The position numbers and the translations under genes are program-made. From Pseudanabaena sp. Chao 1811 (lineage in GTDB: Bacteria > Cyanobacteriota > Cyanobacteriia > Pseudanabaenales > Pseudanabaenaceae): a stretch of DNA of 64,000 nt. Shown piece after piece: positions 44,913 to 53,974 of this stretch. How positions within the stretch are numbered: the stretch's first letter is position 1; every line of letters starts with the position of its first letter. The notes under the pieces were generated by a model. That model had not been told where the DNA came from. It made no database searches and was given only the letters and a program-made list of their open reading frames with translations. The stretch lies in assembly GCF_027942295.1 (NCBI RefSeq), contig NZ_CP101416.1, positions 4,078,501-4,142,500 on the forward strand. Reading direction: 5' to 3'.

Positions 44913-47012
44913 TTAGCCGAGTCTTTTATTGCGGTTAGCTTGCATCTCTTGCTTTTTTTTGCGGACTTGGGCGCGGCGATCGCTTGGTGTTGGTAGACCA
45001 ATCGGAGGCTCAATGACATTTACTTCATTGATGAAAACCAATCGAGCATCAACGGGCTGATTGAGGGTATCAGTAATTTTTACAGCTTCAAAATTCGCAT
45101 CAATCTCTGCAAATTCTGTCTCATTTAACCATGCATGATATTTCTTGCGAAGTTTAGATTGTTGCTTTAGTTCCTGTTGCAACTGCTCGAGAGAACCTTC
45201 TGGCCATTGATAGTAGAGATTTTTGCTACGGATTTGGGTTTTCGATTCGGAAGTTTGTTGTGCGAGAGGATTGTTTGCCCAAGGAATACGATGATCCCAT
45301 GTCGCAAGTCCACCAGCGCGATCGCTTTCTAGTAATCTCTCTAAAATTTGCAGATCAGAATGTTCTGTGACCTGCTCGGGGAAGCGGCAAAAGCTTTTTG
45401 TAAGATCACTTTGAGAAGCCCGTAACAAATTCATGATATTGCCCTGTGCATAGCCGATCGCTGTCTGGCGATCGCGCAGAGTTTGCATCAAGCTCTGCAA
45501 TTCACGCTGCAAAATATCCGTACTGCCATAGTGAGCTAATAGGCGATCGGTGAGAGGTTGCAGAATCTGACGAATTTGGGTTTCACGGATGTAATCTTCG
45601 GCACGATGTTGCACAAGTGCATAGCTCATCAAGAACTCAGGATTGCGCTCAATCATCGAATTGTAAACCACATCGATTAGGCGATCGGTCATATATTCCA
45701 TCACAACAGGCTGCTGCGTGAAACTATTCATATTCTTCTCAATTAGCGATCGCCAACGTAGAGAAATCACCGATTCTAGAATCTGGGATTTAGAAACCAT
45801 CGGCACAATATCTTGACGCAGATTGTCGGTGGTGATCGGTTCACGCTCGATCGCCAACCAATACATTACTTGCTGCTCTAGATCAGAAAGGCGAGCATAT
45901 TGCTGATCGATGAGGTTGCGAATGTCCCCAAATACATTCGCTTCTTGATCAAGAAATTCTTGTACATTGCCATCAAACATGCTGTAAATGGAACGGGATA
46001 CCACCGTCAGCGCAAGGGGATTGCCACGATAGAAATCGATCAACTTCCGAGTTTCAGGGGCGATCGCCAATTCTTCACGAAACATTTGTCTGGCTTCTTC
46101 CTTAAGCCCTGTCAATTGGAGAGAACGCACCATGCGATCGCTACTATCGGGAGGCAACACATCCGCAGGCTTTTCACGACTAGTCAAAATTAGGCAGCTT
46201 TGATGGCGTACCTGTCCCACTTCCCGAAATAGCTCGCCATAGCCTTCATAACCTTCGCTGTAATGACCTGTAGTTTCGCCACTACGGAGAATGGATTCCA
46301 CATTGTCTAACACAATCAAGCAGCGTGATTGCTGAAGGGCTTGGATAAACATTAGTAACAAACTATTGAAATCTTGGGGCAAAGTCGAGATCGCCTGATT
46401 TGTTAAAAAGCTGACCAATTCCGACAACATTGTTTCGACCTTGGGCGCGTTGCGGAGCGATCGCCATGCAATCAGCGTAAATTCTCCCTGTACCTGTTCT
46501 GCCAATTTCGTCGCAAAGGCAGTCTTACCGATGCCGCCAATGCCAAATACACCGAGCAAACGGCAGCGATCGCTAATCACCCAATTTTTAACCTGTGCCA
46601 GTTCTTGAGTACGACCATAAAAAATTGAAGTATCGATCGCATTACCCCAATCGCAGCGCTTAGTATTTCCATCTTTAGCAATTACCTCAATGTGGGGATT
46701 GCTTAGGGCAACAAGAGGACTCGTAATCGGTTGACTCATACTAGTAACATTGCCCATTAAACGCTTGGCATGACTACGCACCACCACTTGGAGATTGTGC
46801 TTAGTAACGCGCTCACCAAAGCCCTTAGTCAGCATCTGCCACAGACGATAGCCGACATCACGGATATAGGAAGAGTCATATCCGCAGGTCTCCGCAATCT
46901 CAGCATAGGTCTTACCTTCCCAAGTTTGGCGGAAAAGTTGCTCCTGAATGTTACTTAGGCGCTTGCCCTGTAATGCAGCATCAACAATGGCGATCGCGTC
47001 TTCAATAGTCAT
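44913..47012 (-). CDS. NB-ARC STAND NTPase with N-terminal HTH domain
   Basis: 699 residues; ATG 47012 with AGAGGAG seven bases upstream. N-terminal ~90 residues form the helix-turn-helix domain found on cyanobacterial STAND proteins (LFRQTWEGKTYAEIAETCGY, SYIRDVGYRLWQML). The NB-ARC domain has Walker A GIGGIGKT (157-165), Walker B CLIVLDNVES (about 226-236), sensor ILTSREKP and GNPLALTV. The helical part continues to about 480. Relatives usually end in WD40 or TPR sensors; here the last ~150 residues are charged and carry none. A signalling or defence switch is plausible but unproven. Confidence 0.85.
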   Translation of the reverse strand: MTIEDAIAIVDAALQGKRLSNIQEQLFRQTWEGKTYAEIAETCGYDSSYIRDVGYRLWQMLTKGFGERVTKHNLQVVVRSHAKRLMGNVTSMSQPITSPLVALSNPHIEVIAKDGNTKRCDWGNAIDTSIFYGRTQELAQVKNWVISDRCRLLGVFGIGGIGKTAFATKLAEQVQGEFTLIAWRSLRNAPKVETMLSELVSFLTNQAISTLPQDFNSLLLMFIQALQQSRCLIVLDNVESILRSGETTGHYSEGYEGYGELFREVGQVRHQSCLILTSREKPADVLPPDSSDRMVRSLQLTGLKEEARQMFREELAIAPETRKLIDFYRGNPLALTVVSRSIYSMFDGNVQEFLDQEANVFGDIRNLIDQQYARLSDLEQQVMYWLAIEREPITTDNLRQDIVPMVSKSQILESVISLRWRSLIEKNMNSFTQQPVVMEYMTDRLIDVVYNSMIERNPEFLMSYALVQHRAEDYIRETQIRQILQPLTDRLLAHYGSTDILQRELQSLMQTLRDRQTAIGYAQGNIMNLLRASQSDLTKSFCRFPEQVTEHSDLQILERLLESDRAGGLATWDHRIPWANNPLAQQTSESKTQIRSKNLYYQWPEGSLEQLQQELKQQSKLRKKYHAWLNETEFAEIDANFEAVKITDTLNQPVDARLVFINEVNVIEPPIGLPTPSDRRAQVRKKKQEMQANRNKRLG

Positions 47013-47898
47013 GGTCGTAACTCCTCTTAAATTAATATCTCGGTAAATGTCTCAGTCTTGAAATATCTCGGTCGTGAATTTAAAGATGCCTAAGAATGTC
47101 GTTAAATCTCAATTGTTAAATAAACAATAGACATTCATTTAGATGTGCATAACTTTGGAGTTTTGCAATCATATTTATCATGTTTAAGCAATGACTTATT
47201 CCTGTAATTTCAGATAATTTGATCAACATATTCTTGTTTTTCACGTTAGATAAATAGCATATATTTTTGTGTTTGCAATAGATTTGGCTGACTTTTATAT
47301 AGATCCTGATTTAATCTGACATTGGATAAACTTGATGACAATCTTTTCTTGTTTTTTCTGTTTTATGCCTGTAAACAAAGGCTTTATGGCAATCAGGTCA
47401 TATTTAAAATTTGTTCATCAAATCATAGGATGATTGTTTTTGTAAACAAAATATTGTAAAAGTATTGTCTTTCAATCTATTCCCATATTTTTGTAATTCG
47501 GCAAAGAAGTAAATAAACATTGGCAAATTATTCAAGCTGTGTTTTGCAAGAATACATAGATTGGATATGGATTGTTTTTGCAAATAATAAAATTAGAAAC
47601 CATCTAATTTCATTTGGCAATTTTATAGAATTTATCCATACATTTACTGACAAAAAATACTATTTTTTCTGGTGTGCAAATTACATTTTAGATCGTATGC
47701 TGGTTGTTAACAAAGGTCATAAAGTTGACTTGTTCACCTTTATAACCTAAGTACCGTCCTTTCGGCTCACTTACCCTCACATAAAAAGAATGTTTAATTC
47801 TTGTATCACTGGTAAGAGCATATGGCAAGAGGTAAATAGCGTTTTACGACAAAAAACGACTTTTCCTCATCTACCCTCACAAATAGAGGCATTGAAAC
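47013..47898. other. 886-base AT-rich divergent intergenic region
   Basis: No convincing gene; a 76-codon frame at 47520-47750 has no ribosome site and looks accidental. There are repeated TGTAAACAAA motifs at about 47371 (GCCTGTAAACAAAGGC, a hairpin) and 47441. It lies between the STAND gene and the two divergent small paralogues, so at least two promoters must be here. Nothing else recognised. Confidence 0.6.
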
Positions 47899-48321
47899 AT
47901 GAGCGCATCCCATCATTTGCCCCAACGTCATCTCAATTTATTACCTAGTTCCGCCCCAAGAAACTCATCGTTTTCTGTGCGTCCTAGTATCTCTGAACGC
48001 TTTTCGCAGCTAATTCATGAGATTGAAGTCTTCTTATTAGCCTGCACCTATGAGGAAATGTGTAAATTTTGGAATGCGATCGCTAATTTGCGTCACTGCC
48101 TACAAAATTGCGCTTATCCATCCGAAGTACCCCAATTCTTAACTGGTAGGCGCAGACATAGAGAGTTCTGCCGTATTTTGGAGGTGTTAGCGGATTTAAC
48201 CTATCCTCAAATGCACCTGTCTAATCACTTAGCTGTAGGAAAAGTCTCAAAGAAAACTCAAACCTATCCTCAGTCACAGCAATCAGATTTTGGCTATCCT
48301 CACTTAGTCACACAGAGATAG
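47899..48321 (+). CDS. hypothetical protein, member of a paralogous pair (A)
   Basis: 140 residues. Central helix ISERFSQLIHEIEVFLLACT followed by YEEMCKFWNAIANLRHCLQN aligns with residues 39-72 of the next protein: hydrophobic spacing, Glu-Glu, Phe-Trp and Ala/Ser-x-Asn-x-x are shared. Both termini are Ser/Pro-rich and variable. No domain name. It is eight bases upstream of gene B, hence an operon, and divergent from the STAND NTPase. Confidence 0.6.
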   Translation: MSASHHLPQRHLNLLPSSAPRNSSFSVRPSISERFSQLIHEIEVFLLACTYEEMCKFWNAIANLRHCLQNCAYPSEVPQFLTGRRRHREFCRILEVLADLTYPQMHLSNHLAVGKVSKKTQTYPQSQQSDFGYPHLVTQR

Positions 48322-48329
48322 GAGGACAT

Positions 48330-48731
48330 ATGCAAAGCGATGCCTTTCCTACTCCACCAATATATTCCCATCACTTTCAACCGCGGTTATTGTCAAACTT
48401 CACTGAACAAGAGGAAAGTCAACCAGATAGTGATCTGCATCTGAACCGCCTCCTCAATGAGGTCGAGCTATTAATTACAGAATGCTCATCAGAGGAATCT
48501 CAGGCTTTTTGGTCAGCAACTAACCGCATCAAAATCAAGCATCAAGTGATTGAATCTATGCAAAAAATTGAGAGCCTGTTTCTCGATATTGCTAGGGAGT
48601 CAACGCAAGATCCTGAACTGATATCTGCTGTTGCTGAAGGGTTACTCTATACCAGTTCTCACAGCGCCTCATCCAATCATGCTTTCAGAAAATTAGATAT
48701 TCCTCAATTTCTCAAGCATAAGGTTTGTTAA
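48330..48731 (+). CDS. hypothetical protein, member of a paralogous pair (B)
   Basis: 133 residues; TAGGAGG sits just upstream of ATG 48330. The core LNRLLNEVELLITECSSEES then QAFWSATNRIKIKHQ matches the core of gene A. The C-terminus predicts more helix (SMQKIESLFLDIARESTQ). Cytosolic, unknown function. Pairing of two diverged copies suggests a heteromeric complex or recent duplication. Confidence 0.62.
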   Translation: MQSDAFPTPPIYSHHFQPRLLSNFTEQEESQPDSDLHLNRLLNEVELLITECSSEESQAFWSATNRIKIKHQVIESMQKIESLFLDIARESTQDPELISAVAEGLLYTSSHSASSNHAFRKLDIPQFLKHKVC

Positions 48732-48861
48732 CTTTCTGATATTTTTGCTAGGCAAAATGGCTTGAAATTTTCTAAAAACCATACAAGCACCTGTCTAGTC
48801 ATATATAAACAACATTATACCGAAAATATTAAATTAATTCTCTACCCAAGACTTTAAAGAT

Positions 48862-49032
48862 ATGAAACTTTTACTATCTATTGTTTCCGCTTCTGCTTTA
48901 CTACTTCCTTTTGCTGGTAGTGCATCTGCCTATTCTCAAGACCCCCGCAGTTGTAGTGATCCTCGAACTCAATATCCGTCAAATCCCCCTTGCCAAAAAC
49001 AGCAAGATTTATTTAACGTCTATAAGGACTAA
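48862..49032 (+). CDS. small exported peptide
   Basis: 56 residues: MKLLLSIVSASALLLPFAGS followed by ASAYSQ, a clear signal peptide with cleavage after Ala-Ser-Ala (about residue 23). The mature ~33-residue peptide has two Cys (RSCSDPRTQ and NPPCQKQQ), which could form a disulfide. Short Pro-rich sequence, function unknown. It is in the same direction as the glucosaminidase 68 bases downstream. Confidence 0.6.
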   Translation: MKLLLSIVSASALLLPFAGSASAYSQDPRSCSDPRTQYPSNPPCQKQQDLFNVYKD

Positions 49033-49099
49033 AAAAATGAGCCTCTCAGTGCCACATTTTTCATTCCATAGTCATTAATTTAGATAGAGCAGAACAGAT

Positions 49100-49747
49100 A
49101 TGAGAAGAAAGCAGTTTCTTCAAATTGGGGCTGGTGCGATCGCCATGTTCATGGTTGATCGACTAGGAAAAAACTCTGTTCAAGCTCAAGATCTTTTATC
49201 TTTGCCCAGTAGCTCCCGTAGAGACCAAGTCTGCTCTCAAATTCTCACTGGCAAAATTGATCGGATTATGGGAGATGGCATCACTTCAGAAGTGCAACTT
49301 TTAAGGCTTTTACAACTTAATAGTGCACCTTTAAATATTTATGGAGACTTGCCGACGATCTATCGCGAAGAAGCCGCGATCGAAGGAGTTAATTATGACA
49401 TTGCCTTTTGTCAGATGTGCTTAGAAACAGGTTTCTTGCAATTTGACGGAGATGTCAAACCTGAACAAAATAATTTTGGTGGAATTGGCGCGATCGGTAA
49501 TGGTATACGCGGTGATAGTTTTAGCGATCGCCGCATTGGGATAAGAGCGCAAATCCAACATCTCAAAGCCTATGCAACTACGAAGCCATTAGTACAACCT
49601 TTAGTAGATCCGCGTTTTAGCCTCATCAAACGTGGTACTGCACCTTTACTGGGGCAGCTTAGTGGCAAATGGGCTGAAGATCCGAACTATGACAAAAAAA
49701 TTCTGGCAATTCTCCGCCGTCTCTATCAGTTATCTGGATTTTTCTGA
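49100..49747 (+). CDS. exported glucosaminidase-domain protein (N-acetylmuramoylhydrolase type)
   Basis: 215 residues. The N-terminus MRRKQFLQIGAGAIAMFMVD looks like a signal or anchor with an Arg-Arg pair. The catalytic region has AAIEGVNYDIAFCQMCLETG, where the Glu of LETG is the expected acid, then FDGDVKPEQNNFGGIGAIGN. Such enzymes cleave glycan strands of peptidoglycan in remodelling or cell separation. Full domain length is present. Confidence 0.85.
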   Translation: MRRKQFLQIGAGAIAMFMVDRLGKNSVQAQDLLSLPSSSRRDQVCSQILTGKIDRIMGDGITSEVQLLRLLQLNSAPLNIYGDLPTIYREEAAIEGVNYDIAFCQMCLETGFLQFDGDVKPEQNNFGGIGAIGNGIRGDSFSDRRIGIRAQIQHLKAYATTKPLVQPLVDPRFSLIKRGTAPLLGQLSGKWAEDPNYDKKILAILRRLYQLSGFF

Positions 49748-49801
49748 AAAGCTTAAAACCTTAAAGGCTTGCCAAGCAAGCCTTTAAGGTTTTAAGCTTT
49801 T
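49747..49801. terminator. long hairpin after glucosaminidase
   Basis: AAAAGCTTAAAACCTTAAAG / CTTTAAGGTTTTAAGCTTTT with centre GCTTGC-CAA-GCAAGC, 26-bp stem. It overlaps the end of the gene and is a likely terminator. Confidence 0.75.
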
Positions 49802-50325
49802 CTTCTGCTTGCGAGATTTGCTCTTGAACAGCAAAATGGTAAAAGCAAGGCATACATATCTTGGTTATGAAGCGTATTGATAAATATGCCTTACGACCTG
49901 TCTCATAGTTTATGGGGGAGCATAAACTAGAGACATTTCTAAAATATGCAAGATCTGTGGCTATATAACTAAGCCGTAACTATTCCATCACGAAATTGGC
50001 TATGCCTATTCCCTTGCATATAAATACTTGTCAAAATAGAAAAAGCTGAATGGAGCTAACCACCGATTTCTTTTTAATCAATTGTTATTTTTTATAATTC
50101 CAATATAATTTCAATATTTTTTAATGTACCTATTCCCGTGATTCCAAAATAACATATTTTGATGTAAAAACGTTATCTATAGCAAGGCAAGATAAAAAGA
50201 TGAGTGGTGGCGCTTCGCGCCACCACTCATCTTTTAGGTTTTAAATATTTTTAGCAATTTAGATAGAAATCACAAACAGAAGAAGAGATTGTACTCAGTA
50301 CAATCTCTTCTTCTGTTTGTGAAGT
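49802..50325. other. 524-base intergenic region with two palindromes
   Basis: No ORF. 50195-50235 is AAAAGATGAGTGGTGGCGC-TTC-... (perfect), and 50271-50321 is CACAAACAGAAGAAGAGATT-GTAC-TCA-GTAC-..., the latter five bases before the aroC stop and probably its terminator. The rest is AT-rich with nothing recognised. Confidence 0.62.
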
Positions 50326-51408
50326 TTATAGAGCAACTGTTTTTTGAGTGAGATAGCGATCGCATAGCACTAACGCCACCATCGCTTCTACCATTGGCAC
50401 AGCGCGAGGTAACACACAGGGATCATGGCGACCTCTACCTGTAAGCGTGGTTTCTTCCCCTGCAATTGATACCGTTTTCTGTTCTAGTAAAATCGTTGCC
50501 GTTGGCTTAAAGGCAACCCGCAAAATTATATTCTCTCCATTAGAAATACCACCTTGAATTCCACCAGAATTATTCGTCCGAGTGCGAAGGCGATCACCAT
50601 CCATATAAAACTCATCGTTATGTTCACGCCCAGTTAGGTGAACACCATCAAAACCTGAACCAATCTCAAAACCTTTACTAGCAGGTAAAGACATCACCGC
50701 TTTGGCAAGATCTGCTTCCAACTTATCAAATACAGGATCGCCCAAACCTACAGGCACATTTCGCGCCACGCATTCGACAATACCGCCAACGGAGTTCCCA
50801 TCGCGTCGGATTTTGTCGATAAAATCAATCATTTTTTCCGCCATCACAGGATCAGGACAACGCAAAATATTACTTTCGACCTGCTCTAGGGTGACTGTAT
50901 TCGGATCAATATCGGGAGCTACTAAATCTTTTACCTGTCTTACATAGGCGATGATTTCAACACCTGCGGCTTGTTTCAAGATTTTTTTGGCGATCGCACC
51001 TGCGGCAACCCGACCGATGGTTTCCCTTGCCGAAGATCTACCGCCGCCTTGCCAGTTGCGAATGCCATATTTTGCTTGATAGGTGGCATCGGCATGGGAA
51101 GGACGAAATTTTTCCGCCATTTCTGAATAGTCTTGGCTACGGGCATCTTTGTTTTGCACCAAAATCATGATTGGCGTGCCAAGGGTTTTGCCTTCAAAAA
51201 CTCCTGACAAAATTTGGGCGCGATCGTCTTCGCGGCGTGGAGTCACAATTTTGCTTTGCCCCGGTTTACGGCGATCGAGATCGACCTGAATATCAGCTTC
51301 ACTAAGCTCAAGCTGTGGTGGGCATCCATCGACGATCGCTCCCACGCCGCCGCCGTGAGATTCCCCAAAAGTCGTGACGCGAAATAAATGCCCGAATGTA
51401 CTACCCAT
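50326..51408 (-). CDS. aroC: chorismate synthase
   Basis: 360 residues. FMNH2-dependent conversion of EPSP to chorismate. Family signatures: [17 protein letters not shown] near the N-terminus (His for flavin/EPSP), [18 protein letters not shown], and [15 protein letters not shown]. Start ATG 51408. It supplies chorismate for the enzyme at 42128 and the aromatic amino acids. Confidence 0.97.
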   Translation of the reverse strand: MGSTFGHLFRVTTFGESHGGGVGAIVDGCPPQLELSEADIQVDLDRRKPGQSKIVTPRREDDRAQILSGVFEGKTLGTPIMILVQNKDARSQDYSEMAEKFRPSHADATYQAKYGIRNWQGGGRSSARETIGRVAAGAIAKKILKQAAGVEIIAYVRQVKDLVAPDIDPNTVTLEQVESNILRCPDPVMAEKMIDFIDKIRRDGNSVGGIVECVARNVPVGLGDPVFDKLEADLAKAVMSLPASKGFEIGSGFDGVHLTGREHNDEFYMDGDRLRTRTNNSGGIQGGISNGENIILRVAFKPTATILLEQKTVSIAGEETTLTGRGRHDPCVLPRAVPMVEAMVALVLCDRYLTQKTVAL

Positions 51409-51836
51409 AATTTAAATATTGAATCCTAAAAAATAAGTGATAGTCAAAAATTGACCATCACTTATTTTATAGTAAGCACTCTTACAAAATAGTGAGAGCG
51501 CCAAGCACTCTCTAGGTAGCTGGGCATAATTACAAAAATAAACCCTAGAAGCTGTGGTGCATGAGTAGCGTGCGCCACAGCTTCTAGGGTTTTTATCTAG
51601 CTATAGCAGTCCTAAATCATTTGTAGATTTTTGAGTTTATAGAAGCGCACCCCTTCGGGTCGCACTCTCTCAACCTATTTGGGATTGCTATATGCTAAGC
51701 CAAACGATTTGCTTAATTCTCTCGTTGATGAGACTTTCAAATTATTGAAAATCGATTGTTTGGTATCATTATGTTACTTTATTGTAAATTAATTAAAGAT
51801 ATTCTCTATAGAAAATATTTTAGAGGTAATTAAATA
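51409..51836. other. 428-base intergenic region with palindromes
   Basis: No gene. AAATAAGTGATAGTCAAAAA pairs with TTGACCATCACTTATTT (51432-51468). AACCCTAGAAGCTGTGG pairs with CCACAGCTTCTAGGGTT (about 51541-51591). The remainder is AT-rich upstream of the next gene. Confidence 0.6.
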
Positions 51837-52400
51837 ATGTTTGATTGGCAAAAATTATCTCAAATTAGAGAGCTTAAAGAATATTTTGATGCTGATTTTC
51901 AAGGATTTAAAAAATGTATTGAAGATCATATCCATGAATTGCAAAAAGTTGAGAAAGAAGAACTAGATAAACTTGCAATCATAAGAGCTATCGAGGTTAC
52001 AAATGGTTGCGTTCAACATGGATTTAGACGTAATGATGAGAACTGCCTCACAGTCGAACAAACCCGTGAATGTATGCAGAGAGTGATCGGATTTATGAAC
52101 GATCAGAAAGTATATTTTCCTAGTGGCAAGTCTATTAGTTTTATTGAATCTACAAATCAGTTAATGCGTGAGGTAAGGGAGCTTTATCAAGATGCATTCA
52201 AAAAGAATATAGCTGATCGAGAAAGAGAATTCTATGCGTGTTCTACGGCTCATTTTTTAGTATATGGTCGTCAACGATTAGAATCCGCCATGCAATTAGT
52301 CCAACAAGAATTTGAGTCCTTATTTTCAAAGCACTATATCGAAAAGGGGCGTAAATATATTGCTTCGTATATCGAAGCGATTCCATCCGAAAATATTTAG
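51837..52400 (+). CDS. hypothetical helical protein
   Basis: 187 residues; ATG after AGAGGTAATTAAATA. Charged helical protein with heptad-like stretches (IEDHIHELQKVEKEELDKLA; RQRLESAMQLVQQEFESLFS). No membrane segment. Slightly lower GC and codon use than flanking housekeeping genes, compatible with an accessory gene. No domain recognised. Confidence 0.58.
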   Translation: MFDWQKLSQIRELKEYFDADFQGFKKCIEDHIHELQKVEKEELDKLAIIRAIEVTNGCVQHGFRRNDENCLTVEQTRECMQRVIGFMNDQKVYFPSGKSISFIESTNQLMREVRELYQDAFKKNIADREREFYACSTAHFLVYGRQRLESAMQLVQQEFESLFSKHYIEKGRKYIASYIEAIPSENI

Positions 52401-52491
52401 GCGATCGCAATGGGAAACTTTTAGCATTATTTGTATAGACAGGCGATCGCTGTTTTAGTGGAAAAATTAAAATTAGCCTTTCCACTAAAAC

Positions 52492-52605
52492 AAAGTCAGT
52501 TCTAAGAAGGCGAAAAATGGTAAAAATTGCTTAGCAATTTTTACCATTTTTCGCCATTTGTGCGGCGCTTCGCGCCGCACAAATGGCGTTATCGAACTCA
52601 CGTTA
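52492..52605. repeat. TIR-bounded double-hairpin element, sister type copy 2
   Basis: Ends AAAGTCAGTTCTA and the complement of TAACGTGAGTTCGAT. Two perfect hairpins GGCGAAAAATGGTAAAAATT with GC-TTA-GC, and CGCCATTTGTGCGGCGC-TTC-.... Matches the copy at 35150. Confidence 0.85.
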
Positions 52606-52692
52606 AAACAGGTATAAATATTTACAGTAGTTTGTAATGGTTATTGCTCCAGTGTGAGATTGCACTGTAGCAGCAATCGATCCAGCAGGTTT

Positions 52693-53340
52693 CTATTCGT
52701 TTCCTTGGAGAATTGGTTGTGCCGTAGAAAATAGCTTCGGTAACAACAATCCAGATCTTGCTTTATATGCCTCAAATTCAGGATATCGGGAAAGAGATTT
52801 ATCTTTTTTAAGCATATTAGGAACAAAGATTCCTGCAAAGAAACTCCCAAGAATTAAGAAAGGAATCCAATGCTGTGTCAACATTGCAAAGCTAAAGTAT
52901 ATTAATATCTCTCCTAAATAGTTAGGATTGCGCGAACGAGCAAAAAAGCCTTCTGTTATCAATCCAGTTTTATATTTGAGTGTGTAATATTTTTGAGCAT
53001 CACTACCATAGTGCAGAAATATGCCCAATAGATTAATTAAAGCTGCTGAAGCTATCACAATAGGTGAAGGTTGTAAATTACTACTAACGAGAATAAATGG
53101 TGCAATCCAGTAAAGACCTATTACAAAAAAAGTAAATATTCCTGTTGCTAATGGAACTTCCTGTTCCCATTGTTTATCAGGATAGTAACGATCTTTGAGT
53201 AGCCAGAGGATACCATAACCACCATGCAAAGCCAGATAAATAAAAGCAGCTAATGTAAAATTGTTGTAAGCTGCCATGAGAGATAGGACAACTATAAATG
53301 TCAGTCCTTTATGCAGATTAATTGCGTGTTTGATTTTCAT
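52693..53340 (-). CDS. ICMT/DUF1295-like membrane methyltransferase family protein
   Basis: 215 residues with five or six hydrophobic segments. The C-terminal GFFARSRNPNYLGEILIYFS is the R-x-P-N/P-Y-x-G-E signature of isoprenylcysteine-type and steroid-reductase-like membrane proteins. The substrate is unknown; the family also includes phospholipid and phenol methyltransferases, so the assignment is only to family level. Start ATG 53340. Confidence 0.8.
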   Translation of the reverse strand: MKIKHAINLHKGLTFIVVLSLMAAYNNFTLAAFIYLALHGGYGILWLLKDRYYPDKQWEQEVPLATGIFTFFVIGLYWIAPFILVSSNLQPSPIVIASAALINLLGIFLHYGSDAQKYYTLKYKTGLITEGFFARSRNPNYLGEILIYFSFAMLTQHWIPFLILGSFFAGIFVPNMLKKDKSLSRYPEFEAYKARSGLLLPKLFSTAQPILQGNE

Positions 53341-53421
53341 AAATTTTAACTTTAATGAAAAAAGTTATTTGTAATGCTAGCAGTTCTTTTTGATTTATAG
53401 TTGCTGTTATGTTTACTGGTA

Positions 53422-53919
53422 ATGGATATGGCTAATATTACTGGCACATGGCTTGGAACTTACTGGCAAATGGGTAAACCAACTCGCTTTGAGGCAACCT
53501 TTATCCAGCATGAAAATATGCTTTGCGGCAATATTTTAGATGATGGCTATTTGGGAGAGGCAACATTACAAGGTGAAGTGGTAGGGCGCAATATCAAATT
53601 TGTCAAAAGCTATATATCGACTACTAAACAACGTGCTTCGGTCAACTATAACGGCACAATCACAGAAGATGGAAATTCTATGCAGGGCAGATGGGATTTC
53701 TTTGGAATGCTTGGCTTTCAAAATTGGGAAGCTCACCGTAACGAAGAAAATCTAGAAGATGAATTGAGAAAATATATAACAGTACAATCGCCCAAGAATC
53801 AGGTAGTCCTAAAAAGAAAAGGATTTATTGAGGTAATGATGGCTGTGCAAAGCGCCGCCCATCCTTACCAATCATTGAAGTTGCTATTATTACGGGGCTT
53901 GACTTCTCGCACGGGTTAA
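53422..53919 (+). CDS. conserved hypothetical, beta-rich protein
   Basis: 165 residues from ATG 53422; a second Met lies at 53428. Beta-strand pattern NITGTWLGTYWQMGKPTRFE, then MLCGNILDDGYLGEATLQGE, like small lipocalin-style or DUF barrel proteins. No signal peptide, and the C-terminal ~55 residues change to a helical basic character (VVLKRKGFIEVMMAVQSAAH), which could be a separate module or a frame extension. Unknown function. Confidence 0.55.
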   Translation: MDMANITGTWLGTYWQMGKPTRFEATFIQHENMLCGNILDDGYLGEATLQGEVVGRNIKFVKSYISTTKQRASVNYNGTITEDGNSMQGRWDFFGMLGFQNWEAHRNEENLEDELRKYITVQSPKNQVVLKRKGFIEVMMAVQSAAHPYQSLKLLLLRGLTSRTG

Positions 53920-53974
53920 CTGACCAGTGCCAATAAAGAGATAATAGTGATTTGAGTTAAGTCTGTGGATATTT

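Noticed and set aside
47520-47750. 76-codon frame in the AT-rich spacer
   Set aside because: Non-ATG start with no ribosome site; composition follows the AT bias (Ile, Phe, Asn, Lys, Tyr) rather than a protein pattern.
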